In this document: positions 42,724 through 51,639 of the stretch, piece by piece
Layout of the letters: each line of letters starts with the position of its first letter
Position numbering within the stretch: the stretch's first letter is position 1
NCBI GenBank assembly: GCA_965214945.1
Contig: OZ244029.1
Location: 310,001 to 374,000 of the forward strand
Reading direction: 5' to 3'
From: JAAXHB01 sp965214945
GTDB lineage: Bacteria > Actinomycetota > Acidimicrobiia > Acidimicrobiales > Aldehydirespiratoraceae
DNA length: 64,000 nt
Made by a program: the position numbers and the translations under genes
The notes under the pieces: generated by a model
Databases searched by the model: none
Told to the model about the DNA's origin: nothing
The model's input: only the letters and a program-made list of their open reading frames with translations

Positions 42724-43926
42724 TCAGCTCAGACGTTCCACGATCATGGCCATGCCCTGGCCGCCGCCCACGCACATCGTCTCCAGCCCGACGGTGTTGT
42801 CGGCGTCCTCCAGGCCGTTGAGCAGCGTGCACATGATGCGCGATCCGGTCATACCAAAGGGATGGCCCAAAGCGATCGAGCCGCCGTTGGGGTTGAGCTT
42901 GTTGTAGTCGATGCCGAGTTCGTCGGCTGAGGGCAGCACCTGAGCGGCGAACGCTTCGTTGATCTCAACGTGGTCGATGTCGTCGATGGTCATTCCCGCC
43001 CGCCCGAGCGCCTGCTGGCAAGCGTCGATCGGGCCGAGGCCCATGATCTCGGGGTGCAGCGCCGACACGCCCGTCGACACCACACGGGCCAACGGCGTGG
43101 CGCCGGTCTCCGCGGCTTTGGCATCCGACATCACCACCACGGCCGCGGCTCCGTCGTTGAGTGGGCAGGCGTTGCCGGCGGTAACGGTGCCGTCGGGGCG
43201 GAACACCGGCCGCAGACCGGACACGCCCTCGAGCGTGGTGCCCTCGCGGATGCTGTCGTCGTTGCGTACTTCGGCGTCGTCCGCGACCGGATATGGGGTG
43301 ATCTCACGCTCGAAGAAACCCCGCTTCAGGGCCGCTTCGGCACGGTTCTGCGAGCGGACTCCCCACTCATCTTGGGCCTGCCGCGACACACCCTTGTGCT
43401 GAGCGACGTTCTCTGCGGTCTGGCCCATAGCAATGTAGATGTCGGGCAGGCCTTCAGGGGGCACCCAGGTGTCGGCGCCCCCGCTGGTGCGGTCGGCGCT
43501 TCGGGCCTCCGCTTCGGTGAACTTCTCGTTGTGGGGGCCGCTGTCCGCGGCGCCGTTGTGATATCGGGACACCGTCTCAACGCCGCCGGCCACGAAGCAG
43601 TCGCCCTCTCCTGCTTTGATTGCGTGCGCGGCCATACGTATGGTCTGCAGCGACGATGAGCAGTACCGGTTTACGGTCACGCCAGGCGCGTTCAGCCCTG
43701 CCAGCACCGAGGCCACGCGGGCGATGTTGTAACCGCCTTCGCCGCCTGGCTGGCCGATTCCCCAGATTACGTCCTCCACGTCGGCGGGATCGAGACTCGG
43801 CACCTTCGACAGCACGTCGGTGAGGATGAACGCCGACATGTCGTCGGGGCGCACCTCGGTGAGCGAGCCTTTCACGGCCCTGCCGATAGGGGTGCGGGAG
43901 GTAGCGACTATCACGGCTTCGGACAT
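42724..43926 (-). CDS. Acetyl-CoA acetyltransferase (thiolase)
   Basis: A 400-residue thiolase. The acyl-carrying Cys89 is in NRYCSSSLQTI. The second half has NEAFAAQ, the His in GGSIALGHPFGMTGSR, and the base Cys in MCVGGGQGMAM. It may act in fatty-acid beta-oxidation (degradative type) or acetoacetyl-CoA formation; sequence alone does not decide. GAAGGAG precedes the ATG at 43926 with good spacing. The MFS gene follows on the same strand. Confidence 0.94.
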   Translation of the reverse strand: MSEAVIVATSRTPIGRAVKGSLTEVRPDDMSAFILTDVLSKVPSLDPADVEDVIWGIGQPGGEGGYNIARVASVLAGLNAPGVTVNRYCSSSLQTIRMAAHAIKAGEGDCFVAGGVETVSRYHNGAADSGPHNEKFTEAEARSADRTSGGADTWVPPEGLPDIYIAMGQTAENVAQHKGVSRQAQDEWGVRSQNRAEAALKRGFFEREITPYPVADDAEVRNDDSIREGTTLEGVSGLRPVFRPDGTVTAGNACPLNDGAAAVVVMSDAKAAETGATPLARVVSTGVSALHPEIMGLGPIDACQQALGRAGMTIDDIDHVEINEAFAAQVLPSADELGIDYNKLNPNGGSIALGHPFGMTGSRIMCTLLNGLEDADNTVGLETMCVGGGQGMAMIVERLS

Positions 43927-44030
43927 TGGATTTCTCCTTCGACGTTCGCGAGCATTGCGGCTGGACTGGGGTTGCGGTGAATGTTGGGGTTGCGCGAGGA
44001 CTGCGCCGACGGACTAACTAGGGGCCGCGT

Positions 44031-44159
44031 ATGCGTGACTTCCTCTGCGGACCGTGCGGAAACTGCGCTCGACGATCCTACAGCTGCGCCCGGTGCTACC
44101 CGTGCGCCGACACGCTGCCGCCGCGCTGCGCAGTACGCCGTCTGGTCAAGGCGCGCTGA
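44031..44159 (+). CDS. Candidate Cys-rich microprotein (42 aa, 7 Cys)
   Basis: An ATG at 44031, with AGGGG 6 nt upstream and an in-frame TAG just before (44019-44021), opens a 42-codon frame. It has two CxxCxxC-like knuckles (CGPCGNC and CARCYPC) and a further Cys before a basic tail (RRLVKAR). Third codon positions are mostly G or C. It ends 27 bp before the aldehyde dehydrogenase start. Zinc or Fe-S binding is plausible from the Cys spacing. I do not recognise a family; it could be chance in GC-rich DNA. Confidence 0.35.
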   Translation: MRDFLCGPCGNCARRSYSCARCYPCADTLPPRCAVRRLVKAR

Positions 44160-44173
44160 TCAGGGCGCGCAAG

Positions 44174-44179
44174 TAGGCT
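44174..44179 (+). promoter_or_regulatory. Candidate -10 box of the aldehyde dehydrogenase gene
   Basis: TAGGCT ends 7 nt before the ATG at 44187, with no Shine-Dalgarno between. Confidence 0.4.
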
Positions 44180-44186
44180 CGCGCCG

Positions 44187-45695
44187 ATGTCAGGCTCCTA
44201 CGCTGCTGCCGGCGCGGCCACAGCGGGTGGTTCGGCCATAAACGCCGACCGACCTTGGAGGCTTTTCATCGGCGGCGGGTGGGTTGAGCCGGACGGGGGT
44301 CGCTACGAGGTGGTGGACCCCAACACCATGGACGTAGTCGGCTTTGCTCCCGAGGCCACCCCGGGTCAGGCGGAGGATGCTGCTGCGGCCGCTCGGGCCG
44401 CGCTGCCAGGGTGGCGGGCGCTGACGCCAGCCCAGCGCGGAGCCCGCCTGGCGCGGCTTGCGGAGGTACTGGAGTCGATGGCGCCGGGCTGGCTTGAGCT
44501 GGTTCGCGCCGAGACTGGCTCCACCATCAACATCGCCGAACAGATGCAGGTCGGCGGCCCGTTCATCGACAGGTTTCGCTACTACGCCACGCCGATAGAC
44601 CTCGACGAGTCGGTTGCGCCGGTGCCGCAGCCCGCCACCGCGCTCGGCCCCGCTGGGCTCAGCACCGCAGTGGTCCGCCACCACCCGGTCGGAGTGGTGG
44701 CCTGCATCACCCCATACAACATGCCGCTGGTGAACGTCGCCGGCAAGATCGCGCCCGCTCTAGCCGCAGGCAACACAGTGGTCATCAAGCCCGCGCCCCA
44801 AGATCCGCTCGGAGTGCTGCTGTTGGGCGAAGCCGTGGCCGCGGCGGGCTTCCCCGACGGCGTGGTGAACATCGTCACCGGCTCAGGACCGCAGGCCCCC
44901 GCGGCACTGGTGGCCTCTCAGGACGTGAACATGGTCTCCTTCACCGGCTCAAGCGAGGTCGGCGCTCGCATCTACGCCGACGGCGCGGCCACCATGAAGC
45001 GCGTGCTGATGGAGTTGGGCGGCAAGGGCGCGCTGGTCATCACAGACGACGCCGACGTGGGCGCCGCCTGCCGTGCCGTCGCCACCGTGTGGGGATTTCA
45101 CTCCGGTCAGATCTGCACGGCGCCCACGCGCGTGATCTGCCATCGCAGCAAGATCGACGAGACCGTCGAAACGCTCAAGGCCATATCCGCGTTCATGAAA
45201 CTCGGCGACGCCCGCGAGCGCGACACCATCGTCGGGCCGGTCATAACAGAGGCCCACCGCGACCGGGTCGAGGCGTTTATCGCGTCGGGCCGCGACGCGG
45301 GCGCGACCGTGGTGTGCGGCGGTGAGCGCCCCGACCGGCCCGGCTGCTTCGTAGCTCCCACGTTGCTCACGGACGTCAGCTCCAACATGCCAGTGGCCCG
45401 CACCGAGGCGTTCGGGCCGGTGGTGGTGGTGTTGGCCTGCGACGACGACGACGAGGCGGTGGCGCTCGCTAACGACTCGCCGTTTGGCCTGTTCTCCTAC
45501 GTCTACTCAGGCGACACCAGGCGGGCCTATGAGATCGGCCGGCGCCTGGAATCCGGCAATGTGGCCCTCAACACCGTGCAGCCGCACATGTACGCGCCGT
45601 TCGGCGGCTGGAAGATGTCCGGCATCGGCCGAGACCGCGGCAAATGGGGGATCCTCGCCTACACCGAGATACAGGCCGTCAACTGGGTAGCCTGA
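44187..45695 (+). CDS. NAD(P)-dependent aldehyde dehydrogenase
   Basis: A 502-residue ALDH. It has ACITPYNMPLVNVAGKIAPA, AGNTVVIKPAPQDPLG, the NAD-binding SFTGSSEVG, the general-base Glu in LMELGGKGALVI, and the catalytic Cys in HSGQICTAPTR. The C-terminus contains EAFGPVVVV and FGGWKMSGIGRDRGK. A 20-residue Ala/Gly-rich N-terminus is extra. The substrate aldehyde is unknown. It is probably transcribed from its own leaderless promoter. Confidence 0.95.
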   Translation: MSGSYAAAGAATAGGSAINADRPWRLFIGGGWVEPDGGRYEVVDPNTMDVVGFAPEATPGQAEDAAAAARAALPGWRALTPAQRGARLARLAEVLESMAPGWLELVRAETGSTINIAEQMQVGGPFIDRFRYYATPIDLDESVAPVPQPATALGPAGLSTAVVRHHPVGVVACITPYNMPLVNVAGKIAPALAAGNTVVIKPAPQDPLGVLLLGEAVAAAGFPDGVVNIVTGSGPQAPAALVASQDVNMVSFTGSSEVGARIYADGAATMKRVLMELGGKGALVITDDADVGAACRAVATVWGFHSGQICTAPTRVICHRSKIDETVETLKAISAFMKLGDARERDTIVGPVITEAHRDRVEAFIASGRDAGATVVCGGERPDRPGCFVAPTLLTDVSSNMPVARTEAFGPVVVVLACDDDDEAVALANDSPFGLFSYVYSGDTRRAYEIGRRLESGNVALNTVQPHMYAPFGGWKMSGIGRDRGKWGILAYTEIQAVNWVA

Positions 45696-45746
45696 ACCCG
45701 CTCGACATCGCCGGCAATCGATACAGGCCGTTTCAGCAGTAGTTGC

Positions 45747-45778
45747 CCGAGACGGCGATCGGCCGAGACGGCGATCGG
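45747..45778. repeat. Two perfect 16-bp tandem units (CCGAGACGGCGATCGG)
   Basis: Copies at 45747-45762 and 45763-45778 lie just after the aldehyde dehydrogenase. The 235-bp gap 45696-45930 also repeats the word GATACAGGCCGT. Apart from a weak antisense frame (see rejected items) I see nothing else there. Confidence 0.8.
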
Positions 45779-45930
45779 TCGTTGTCGCTCAGGCCGCGAT
45801 CGGCTGTAACGTTGCCCCGCAGTCGGTGCAGGTGCCTGTGCGCCGGGGCGCCGCGATTTGCGTAAGCGGATCCAGCGTGATAGCCCAGAGGCGCGACACC
45901 GGTGGGCAGGAGGTGACAATCCCGTCATGC

Positions 45931-46329
45931 ATGAGGCCATATGCAATGTATGCGAGTGCGGGTGTGCGTGACAGCCTGAACGTGAATGGCGGCTCGGGCG
46001 GCTCTCCTGCTGCTTCCGCACGGTTCCGCTCCACTGAGTGGATGTCCAAGGGACGGTGCGGCGGGGCCAGCGAGTATTATTTCGCACCGTTCGCCGAGCG
46101 TCCCGAAGCGAGGGTGCGCCGCGAGGCCAGAGCCCGCGCGATCTGCGAGAAGTGCTCGGTGATCGTGGAATGCCGCGATTATGCCCGCAGCAACAGAGAA
46201 CTCGGCTTCTGGGGCGGCGAGAGCGAATCGGAGCGCGCCGAGGCAGGTTTCCCGCCGACCACTCCGATCATCGGCCGCAAGCAGGTGGCCGAGCGGCGGG
46301 CGCGAAAGGCGATGCGTCGGGCGATCTGA
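45931..46329 (+). CDS. WhiB-family iron-sulfur transcriptional regulator
   Basis: About 132 residues. After a variable N-terminus comes the WhiB core: Trp then a first Cys in WMSKGRCGG, the CxxC-x5-C set in AICEKCSVIVECRDYA, the G[VI]WGG turn as GFWGGESESER, and a basic C-terminal tail (RKQVAERRARKAMRR). Four Cys bind a redox-sensitive [4Fe-4S] cluster; WhiB proteins act with sigma factor on promoters. The start is uncertain: ATG 45931 is given, while GTG 45913, ATG 45946 and GTG 45964 are alternatives. Restriction of the family to Actinobacteria and their phages supports the taxonomic call. Confidence 0.88.
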   Translation: MRPYAMYASAGVRDSLNVNGGSGGSPAASARFRSTEWMSKGRCGGASEYYFAPFAERPEARVRREARARAICEKCSVIVECRDYARSNRELGFWGGESESERAEAGFPPTTPIIGRKQVAERRARKAMRRAI

Positions 46330-46367
46330 GCACTGTCGGCGCCTTGACAGGGTCAAGCCCTTCGGCG

Positions 46368-47252
46368 GTGGGGCGCCCAGACGGGCCGAGGCGTCACGAA
46401 GTGGTGGAAATGACCGCGGGTCAGTTCCGTATGGGCTCCAGCGACTGTGATTCCGGCGACTTCTTGACCGATGGCGACGGCGAGGGTCCGGCTCGTACTG
46501 TGACGGTGTCGGCCTACGCGATTTCCGCCTGCCTGTTGACGAACCGTGAGTTCGCGGCCTTCGTCGACGCTACCGGCCATGTGACGGACGCTGAGCGCGT
46601 GGGCTGGTCGTTCGTGTTCGCTGGGCTGCTGCCCGATGACGCGCCCGCGACCCGCGGCGTGGCGGGCGCCGAATGGTGGCGCTCTGTAGCCGGGGCCGAT
46701 TGGCGTCACCCGGAAGGCCCCGGCAGCGACCTCTACGGCCGCGACGACCACCCGGCGGTTCACCTCAGCTGGTACGACGCCTCTGCCGCGGCCGCTCACT
46801 ATGGCGGCCGCCTGCCCACCGAGGCCGAATGGGAGCGCGCCGCCCGCGGCGGGCTCGAAGGGGCCCGCTTTCCGTGGGGCGACGAACTCACACCCAGCGG
46901 CGTCCACTGCTGCAACATCTGGCAGGGAGAATTCCCCGGCCACAACACCTGCGAGGACGGCTGGTACGGCACATCGCCAGTGGGGGAGTACCCGCCCAAC
47001 CGACTCGGGCTACATGACACCGCGGGCAATGTTTGGGAGTGGTGCGCCGACTGGTTCGATCCGGGGTTTCACCGGACCGGGCCGCGCGTCGATCCGACAG
47101 GGCCGCCCGACGGACGGGGCCGCGTGATCAGAGGCGGCTCATACCTGTGCCACGAGTCGTATTGCGACCGGTACCGGGTGGCGGCTCGCAGCTCCAACAC
47201 ACCCGATTCGACGACCGGCAACCTCGGCGTCCGCCTCGCTTTTGGCTGCTGA
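46368..47252 (+). CDS. Formylglycine-generating enzyme (sulfatase-modifying factor) family protein
   Basis: About 294 residues with the FGE fold from VVEMTAGQFRMGSSD to the C-terminus. PAVHLSWYDASAAAAHYGGR, LPTEAEWERAARGG and DTAGNVWEWCADWF are typical. The copper-binding catalytic cysteines are both present, Cys261 and Cys266 in GGSYLCHESYCDRYR, with NTPDSTTGNLGVR after them. So this is a probable active FGE, not one of the Cys-less relatives. FGE converts a Cys in CxPxR of sulfatases to formylglycine, but no sulfatase is in the window. The start is uncertain (GTG 46368; TTG 46344 and GTG 46401 are alternatives). Confidence 0.9.
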   Translation: MGRPDGPRRHEVVEMTAGQFRMGSSDCDSGDFLTDGDGEGPARTVTVSAYAISACLLTNREFAAFVDATGHVTDAERVGWSFVFAGLLPDDAPATRGVAGAEWWRSVAGADWRHPEGPGSDLYGRDDHPAVHLSWYDASAAAAHYGGRLPTEAEWERAARGGLEGARFPWGDELTPSGVHCCNIWQGEFPGHNTCEDGWYGTSPVGEYPPNRLGLHDTAGNVWEWCADWFDPGFHRTGPRVDPTGPPDGRGRVIRGGSYLCHESYCDRYRVAARSSNTPDSTTGNLGVRLAFGC

Positions 47253-47281
47253 CGCCGCGGCGGCGTGATAAACCGAAGCAC

Positions 47282-48193
47282 ATGAGCACGGTTCGTCTGC
47301 TGGTGAGCCCCGCAGGGGGCCGAGGCCGCGCCCTGGCAGCCGCCGGTACCGTCCGGTCGGTGATCGAGGCCGCCGGTCACGAGGTGGCCGACATCAGCGG
47401 AGACTCTGCCGAAGCTTCTGAAAGAGCGGCCCGAGCGGCGGTGGCCGACGGCACCGAGCGGCTGCTAGCCGTCGGCGGCGACGGCACTGTCAACATCGCG
47501 GCACAGGCAGCGGCCGAGACCAGCGCCGTGGTTGGGATCGTGCCCGCCGGCACGGGCAACGACTTCGCCCGGGCTGTCGGGCTGTTCGGCGCGGACGTCG
47601 AGCGGGCCGCGGCTCGGGCTTTGGGCCCCGACCGGTTTGTGGACGCGATCAGGGTCACTCGGCCCGCGTCGGCGGGGCAGCCATCGAGATGGGCGATGTC
47701 GGTGGTGACGGGTGGGTTCAGCGCCGACGTGAACGCCCGCGCGGAAAGGGTTCGATTCCCGAAGGGCGCCAGCCGCTACACCGTGGCCACGCTGCTCACC
47801 GTGGCCCGACTTCGCCACCGCAGGCTTGCCTTCACCGTCGACGGGCAGCGCCACGAGTTCACGTGCGCGTTGTGGGCTGTGGCCAACACGCGCTCATTCG
47901 GCGGCGGCATGGCCATCTGCCCCGACGCCGATCCCCGGGACGGGCTGCTCGACCTCACCGTCGTAGGCAAGATGGGCCGAGCGACACTATTGCGGCTGCT
48001 GCCGACCGTGTTCAAGGGAACGCATGTGCGCCACCCGGACGTTGTGTCACTTCGCGGCTGCACCATCACAGTGGACGACGCCTCACCGGCCGGGGTTCAG
48101 GCCGGTCAGGCTTTGGGCGACGGTGAGCCGATGGGCTCTCTTCCCGTCACCTTAGAGGCCGTACCGTCAGCCCTCCGACTGGCCGCCGACTGA
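47282..48193 (+). CDS. Diacylglycerol-kinase-family lipid kinase (YegS/DgkB-like)
   Basis: A 303-residue protein. The nucleotide-binding motif is VGGDGTVNIAA and the substrate loop is VPAGTGNDFARAVG, both hallmarks of the DAGK catalytic fold. ANTRSFGGGMAICPDADPRDG occurs in the C-terminal half. It phosphorylates diacylglycerol or a related membrane lipid. The ATG at 47282 has TAAACC 7 nt upstream, so a leaderless transcript is possible. It converges with the BMP-binding-protein gene, with a 141-bp gap. Confidence 0.92.
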   Translation: MSTVRLLVSPAGGRGRALAAAGTVRSVIEAAGHEVADISGDSAEASERAARAAVADGTERLLAVGGDGTVNIAAQAAAETSAVVGIVPAGTGNDFARAVGLFGADVERAAARALGPDRFVDAIRVTRPASAGQPSRWAMSVVTGGFSADVNARAERVRFPKGASRYTVATLLTVARLRHRRLAFTVDGQRHEFTCALWAVANTRSFGGGMAICPDADPRDGLLDLTVVGKMGRATLLRLLPTVFKGTHVRHPDVVSLRGCTITVDDASPAGVQAGQALGDGEPMGSLPVTLEAVPSALRLAAD

Positions 48194-48334
48194 CACGTCG
48201 CCGGCCGCGTTTGGGCTGCTCGGCAGGGTTGAGGCCAGCAGGGCGCCGTCCGACTAGCCACCGGCTGACATGGCCGGGTGAGGCCCAGTGATTGGTGCCA
48301 GCAGCCGTCGCCCGCGCAGCGAACTGTTTCGGGT

Positions 48335-49468
48335 TCAGCCGTCGGCGGAACCGATGAACGGAACCTCGAATGTGCCGTCGAGCACCTCTTGGTGGCGTTG
48401 CCAGAACAGCTCAGTCGCCTCGGGCGAGATCGTGCCCGCGGAGTAGTCGGGGTTGAGCTGCACCTCAAAGCCGCCATCGGCCATTGGCACGTCGTAAGTC
48501 GGCTGGAAGCTGTCCGCAGTGATGTCATTAACCATCGCTCGGTAGGTCTCGCCGATCTGCCAGGCCATTGAGGCGACCACGTTCTCCGGGGCCAGGGACG
48601 ACTCGTCGTACACGTAGCCGAAGGCCGAGAGCTCGCGCTCGCGGGCTTCTTGGATCATCCCGAACGACCCGGCGTTGCCGCAGGCTACGAACACGTCGGC
48701 GCCTTGCTCGGCCTGCGCTGCTGTGGCCTCCTTGGCCAATGCCGCGTCCACCCAGGAGCCTAGGAAGGCGTCCAGACGGCTGGCGTCGGGCAGCAGCTCC
48801 TGCGCGCCCAGCAGGAAGGCTTCCATCGTTGCCCGGCAAACCGGGATGTCATATCCGGCGTTGGCACCGAACACGCCGGACTGTGTGATGCCCGCGCCGA
48901 GGATGCCAGAAAGGTATGCCGGCTCGTGCATCGGCATGAAGTAGTCCGTGATGTTGGGGCCCTCCACGCCGCAGAAGCCGCCGCACGACCCCTGCCAGGC
49001 GAACTTGACGTCCGGAAAGTCGGGTGCCATCTCGTGTATCGGCGCTCCGTAGTCGAAGGAATGGCCGATCACCAGGTCAACACCGTCATTGGCGAACCCG
49101 CTCATCACGCGTGTGGCGCCCTGAGCGTCGAAGGGAGCGTCGTCCACCACCTGAAGGTCGATCAGACCCTCAGACTCGAGCTGCCTGACACCCTCATAAG
49201 CTGCCTGGCACCACGACAAGTCATTGAGCGCGCACGGCAGCAGAATCGCCACGCTGACCTTGTCCGCCACACCGTCGTCTGCGGGAGCGTCGGGGGCATC
49301 GGCGTCCGGGTCGTCGTCTGTGGGCTCTTCTGGAGTGTCACTGGGCTCTTCGGGGGCCGCTGACGCATCCGCCGAAGCGCTGTCACTGTCGTCGCTGTCA
49401 CTGTCACCGCACGCGGATGCCAGCAACACCAGCACCGCCAACTGTGAGAAAATCCGCCGCCAAGTCAT
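48335..49468 (-). CDS. BMP-family ABC transporter substrate-binding lipoprotein
   Basis: A 377-residue lipoprotein. The signal peptide ends in the lipobox LLASACGDS, followed by a ~50-residue Ser/Asp/Glu/Pro linker and the BMP/PnrA/Med fold (VAILLPCALNDLSWCQAAYE, DLVIGHSFDYGAPI, AYLSGILGAGI). BMP proteins are known to bind nucleosides and related compounds. GGGGAGGG precedes the ATG at 49468. It is the last gene of an operon starting with two Rieske-type proteins, so its ligand is probably the substrate of those enzymes. Several extra Cys (for example GSCGGFCG) are unusual for the family. Confidence 0.9.
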   Translation of the reverse strand: MTWRRIFSQLAVLVLLASACGDSDSDDSDSASADASAAPEEPSDTPEEPTDDDPDADAPDAPADDGVADKVSVAILLPCALNDLSWCQAAYEGVRQLESEGLIDLQVVDDAPFDAQGATRVMSGFANDGVDLVIGHSFDYGAPIHEMAPDFPDVKFAWQGSCGGFCGVEGPNITDYFMPMHEPAYLSGILGAGITQSGVFGANAGYDIPVCRATMEAFLLGAQELLPDASRLDAFLGSWVDAALAKEATAAQAEQGADVFVACGNAGSFGMIQEARERELSAFGYVYDESSLAPENVVASMAWQIGETYRAMVNDITADSFQPTYDVPMADGGFEVQLNPDYSAGTISPEATELFWQRHQEVLDGTFEVPFIGSADG

Positions 49469-49536
49469 GATGCCCTCCCCGGCTCGTCGATTTGGCCTGA
49501 TGGCGCGTCGGCCCAGTAGCCGTGCCCGGTGCGCAA

Positions 49537-49582
49537 CTCTAGTTGGCCGCCCCCTTCGGCTCTAGTTGGCCGCCGCCTTCGA
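49537..49582. repeat. Two 23-bp tandem units between transporter genes
   Basis: Copies at 49537-49559 and 49560-49582 match except at two positions. They fill much of the 117-bp gap between the permease stop and the binding-protein start. Confidence 0.8.
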
Positions 49583-49585
49583 CGC

Positions 49586-50554
49586 TTATTGGCGAGTTCC
49601 CTTGACGAACGCCAATCCGAGCGACTCAGGCTGCGCGTCATCGCGAGCACGCGCCGTCGCCACCACCACCACGACGAGGGTTACCAGATACGGCAGCGCC
49701 TGGAAAAACTCGAATGGCACTTCGCTCTCGATGCCTCCACTAGCGGACTGGATGCGCAGCTGGAGCGCATCGGTGAAGCCGAACAGGAACGCTCCGGCCG
49801 CAACCCGCGGCGGGCTCCAACGCCCGAAGATCACCAGCGCGATGGCGATCCAGCCCCGACCGGCGGTGACGTTCTGCACGAACAGCCCGAGCTGGCCCAC
49901 CACCAGCACAGCGCCGCCCAGCCCGGCCATCGCCCCGGACGCGAGGATCGCAATCCATCGCACGCCGTCAACGCTGATGCCGGCCGCGTCGGCCGCTGAG
50001 GGGCGGTCGCCAACAGCGCGCACCGACAGCCCGAAACGGGTGCTCCTCAGCGTCCACCACATGGCAAAGATCAACGCAGCAGCCAGATACACCAGCGGAC
50101 TCTGGTCGAACACCACGCTGCCGATCCCCGGAACCGATCCGAGCAAGGGCACCTCCATCGGCCTGATCGGATCGAATCGCTCCGGCGCGGTCACCCCGAA
50201 CAGCTTCACGTGCACGAAGCTGGTGAGGCCCTGGGCGAGCAGCACCAACGCGATCCCGTTTATCACCTGCTCGGTCTTGAGTGTGACGCTGAACAGCGCC
50301 ATCAGCACTCCGATGAGAACCCCGCCGCCGATGCCGGTTAGCACTCCCACCCAGGGCTCGCCGCTGTAGTGGGCGCCGAGAAACGCTGCGTAAGCACCGG
50401 TGAGCATCATCCCCTCCAGGCTCAGGTTGAGCACGCCTGCCTTCTGGCACAGCGACTCGCCCACAGCGGCCAGGCCGGTGGGTACCGCCAGGCGGACAGA
50501 AGCGTTCAGCAGCGGGATCAGCGCAGCGGCACCGAACACCGCGCCCCAGTCCAT
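49586..50554 (-). CDS. Nucleoside-type ABC transporter permease (YufQ/NupQ-like)
   Basis: A 322-residue permease of the BPD_transp_2 family with about 8-10 membrane segments. Family words are VGESLCQKAGVLNLSLEGMM near the N-terminus, NGIALVLLAQGLTSF, and the ATPase-coupling RAVGDRPSAADAAGISV. The ATG at 50554 shares one base with the stop of the upstream permease (TGATG). It pairs with the other permease to form the heterodimeric channel. Confidence 0.92.
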   Translation of the reverse strand: MDWGAVFGAAALIPLLNASVRLAVPTGLAAVGESLCQKAGVLNLSLEGMMLTGAYAAFLGAHYSGEPWVGVLTGIGGGVLIGVLMALFSVTLKTEQVINGIALVLLAQGLTSFVHVKLFGVTAPERFDPIRPMEVPLLGSVPGIGSVVFDQSPLVYLAAALIFAMWWTLRSTRFGLSVRAVGDRPSAADAAGISVDGVRWIAILASGAMAGLGGAVLVVGQLGLFVQNVTAGRGWIAIALVIFGRWSPPRVAAGAFLFGFTDALQLRIQSASGGIESEVPFEFFQALPYLVTLVVVVVATARARDDAQPESLGLAFVKGTRQ

Positions 50555-51639
50555 CAGCGTCGCCTGATCTTGTCGGCTGCGAGCAGAAACAGCACGAACA
50601 GCGCTTGGATGACCAGTGTGAGCACACGAGGCACCTGCTGCGTGCGCTGTATCACGTCGCCACCGAGGGTCAGCGTCCCGACCAGCAGCGCCGAAACTAC
50701 CACCCCCGCGGGCTGCAGCCGGGCGATGAGTGCCACGATGATCGCCGTGAAGCCGAACCCGGGTGAGAGATTGTTCGTGAGGCGCGACTCGGGCCCCATC
50801 ACCTGGAGCACACCGGCCAATCCAGCGGAGGCGCCCGACACCGCCATCACGGTCACCACCAGAGGGCCGGTGCGCACCCCGGCAGCCTCGGCGGCCTCGC
50901 GGTTGTGGCCCAGCATCAGGGTGCGCAGACCGAACGGCGTGCGTCGCATCACGTACGCCACCAACGGCACCAGTGCCAGCCCGATCAGCAGGCCGATGTG
51001 AACCCGGAACCCAGGCAGGTCCGGCAGGCGGGCCGGGTCCGGCAGCGTTTGCGACACCGGCTGGAAGCCCGCCGGGTCTCGCAGCGGTTTGCGCACCGCA
51101 TAGTTCAGGACGAACACCGCCACATAGTTGAGCAACAGCGACGAGATCACCTCGTTGACTTTCCAGCGGGCCCTCAACGCACCCGCAAGCCCGCCCCAAG
51201 CCGCGCCGGCCAGAGCGCCGAACGCGCAAGCGACGGGAATCATCACGATAGATGCGGATATGGGGGCGTAGATCGCGAAGGCGCCTCCCGCCAGGGCGCC
51301 CATCAGGAGCTGCCCCTCAGCGCCGATGTTCCAGACCCGGGCCCTGAAAGCGACGATGAGACCGAGCCCAATGATCAGCAGCGGAGCGGTTTCCACCAGC
51401 ACCAAGCTGAAATCGAAGCGTGATCCGAACGTGCCGGCGAACATGTCAGCGTAGGCGCGTAGGGGATTGGCGCCCGCCATGGCGAGCAGCGCGCCTCCGA
51501 CGACAAAGGCGGAAAGCACGGCCGCTGCCGACAAGGCGAAGGCCCGAACGCGGGACTGGCCGCGGCGGATGCCGTACATGGTGTGCGGCTCTGCTGTGAC
51601 CTCTGCGGTCGGCGCGGGTGTGTCGGGCGCAGCGGTCAT
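50554..51639 (-). CDS. Nucleoside-type ABC transporter permease (YufP/NupP-like)
   Basis: A 361-residue BPD_transp_2 permease. A polar N-terminus leads to about 10 membrane segments, with FRARVWNIGAEGQLLMGALA, WKVNEVISSLLLNYVAVFVL and the coupling segment LGHNREAAEAAGV. The start overlaps the ATPase stop by 4 bp (ATGA). BMP-type importers always use two different permeases, as here. Confidence 0.92.
   Translation of the reverse strand: MTAAPDTPAPTAEVTAEPHTMYGIRRGQSRVRAFALSAAAVLSAFVVGGALLAMAGANPLRAYADMFAGTFGSRFDFSLVLVETAPLLIIGLGLIVAFRARVWNIGAEGQLLMGALAGGAFAIYAPISASIVMIPVACAFGALAGAAWGGLAGALRARWKVNEVISSLLLNYVAVFVLNYAVRKPLRDPAGFQPVSQTLPDPARLPDLPGFRVHIGLLIGLALVPLVAYVMRRTPFGLRTLMLGHNREAAEAAGVRTGPLVVTVMAVSGASAGLAGVLQVMGPESRLTNNLSPGFGFTAIIVALIARLQPAGVVVSALLVGTLTLGGDVIQRTQQVPRVLTLVIQALFVLFLLAADKIRRR

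Noticed and set aside
45789..46049. Minus-strand 86-codon frame with a CTDCG motif, antisense to the start of whiB
   Set aside because: It overlaps the WhiB N-terminus, has no ribosome-binding site, and third-position G+C does not clearly favour it. The CxxC could be chance. A homologue search would settle it.
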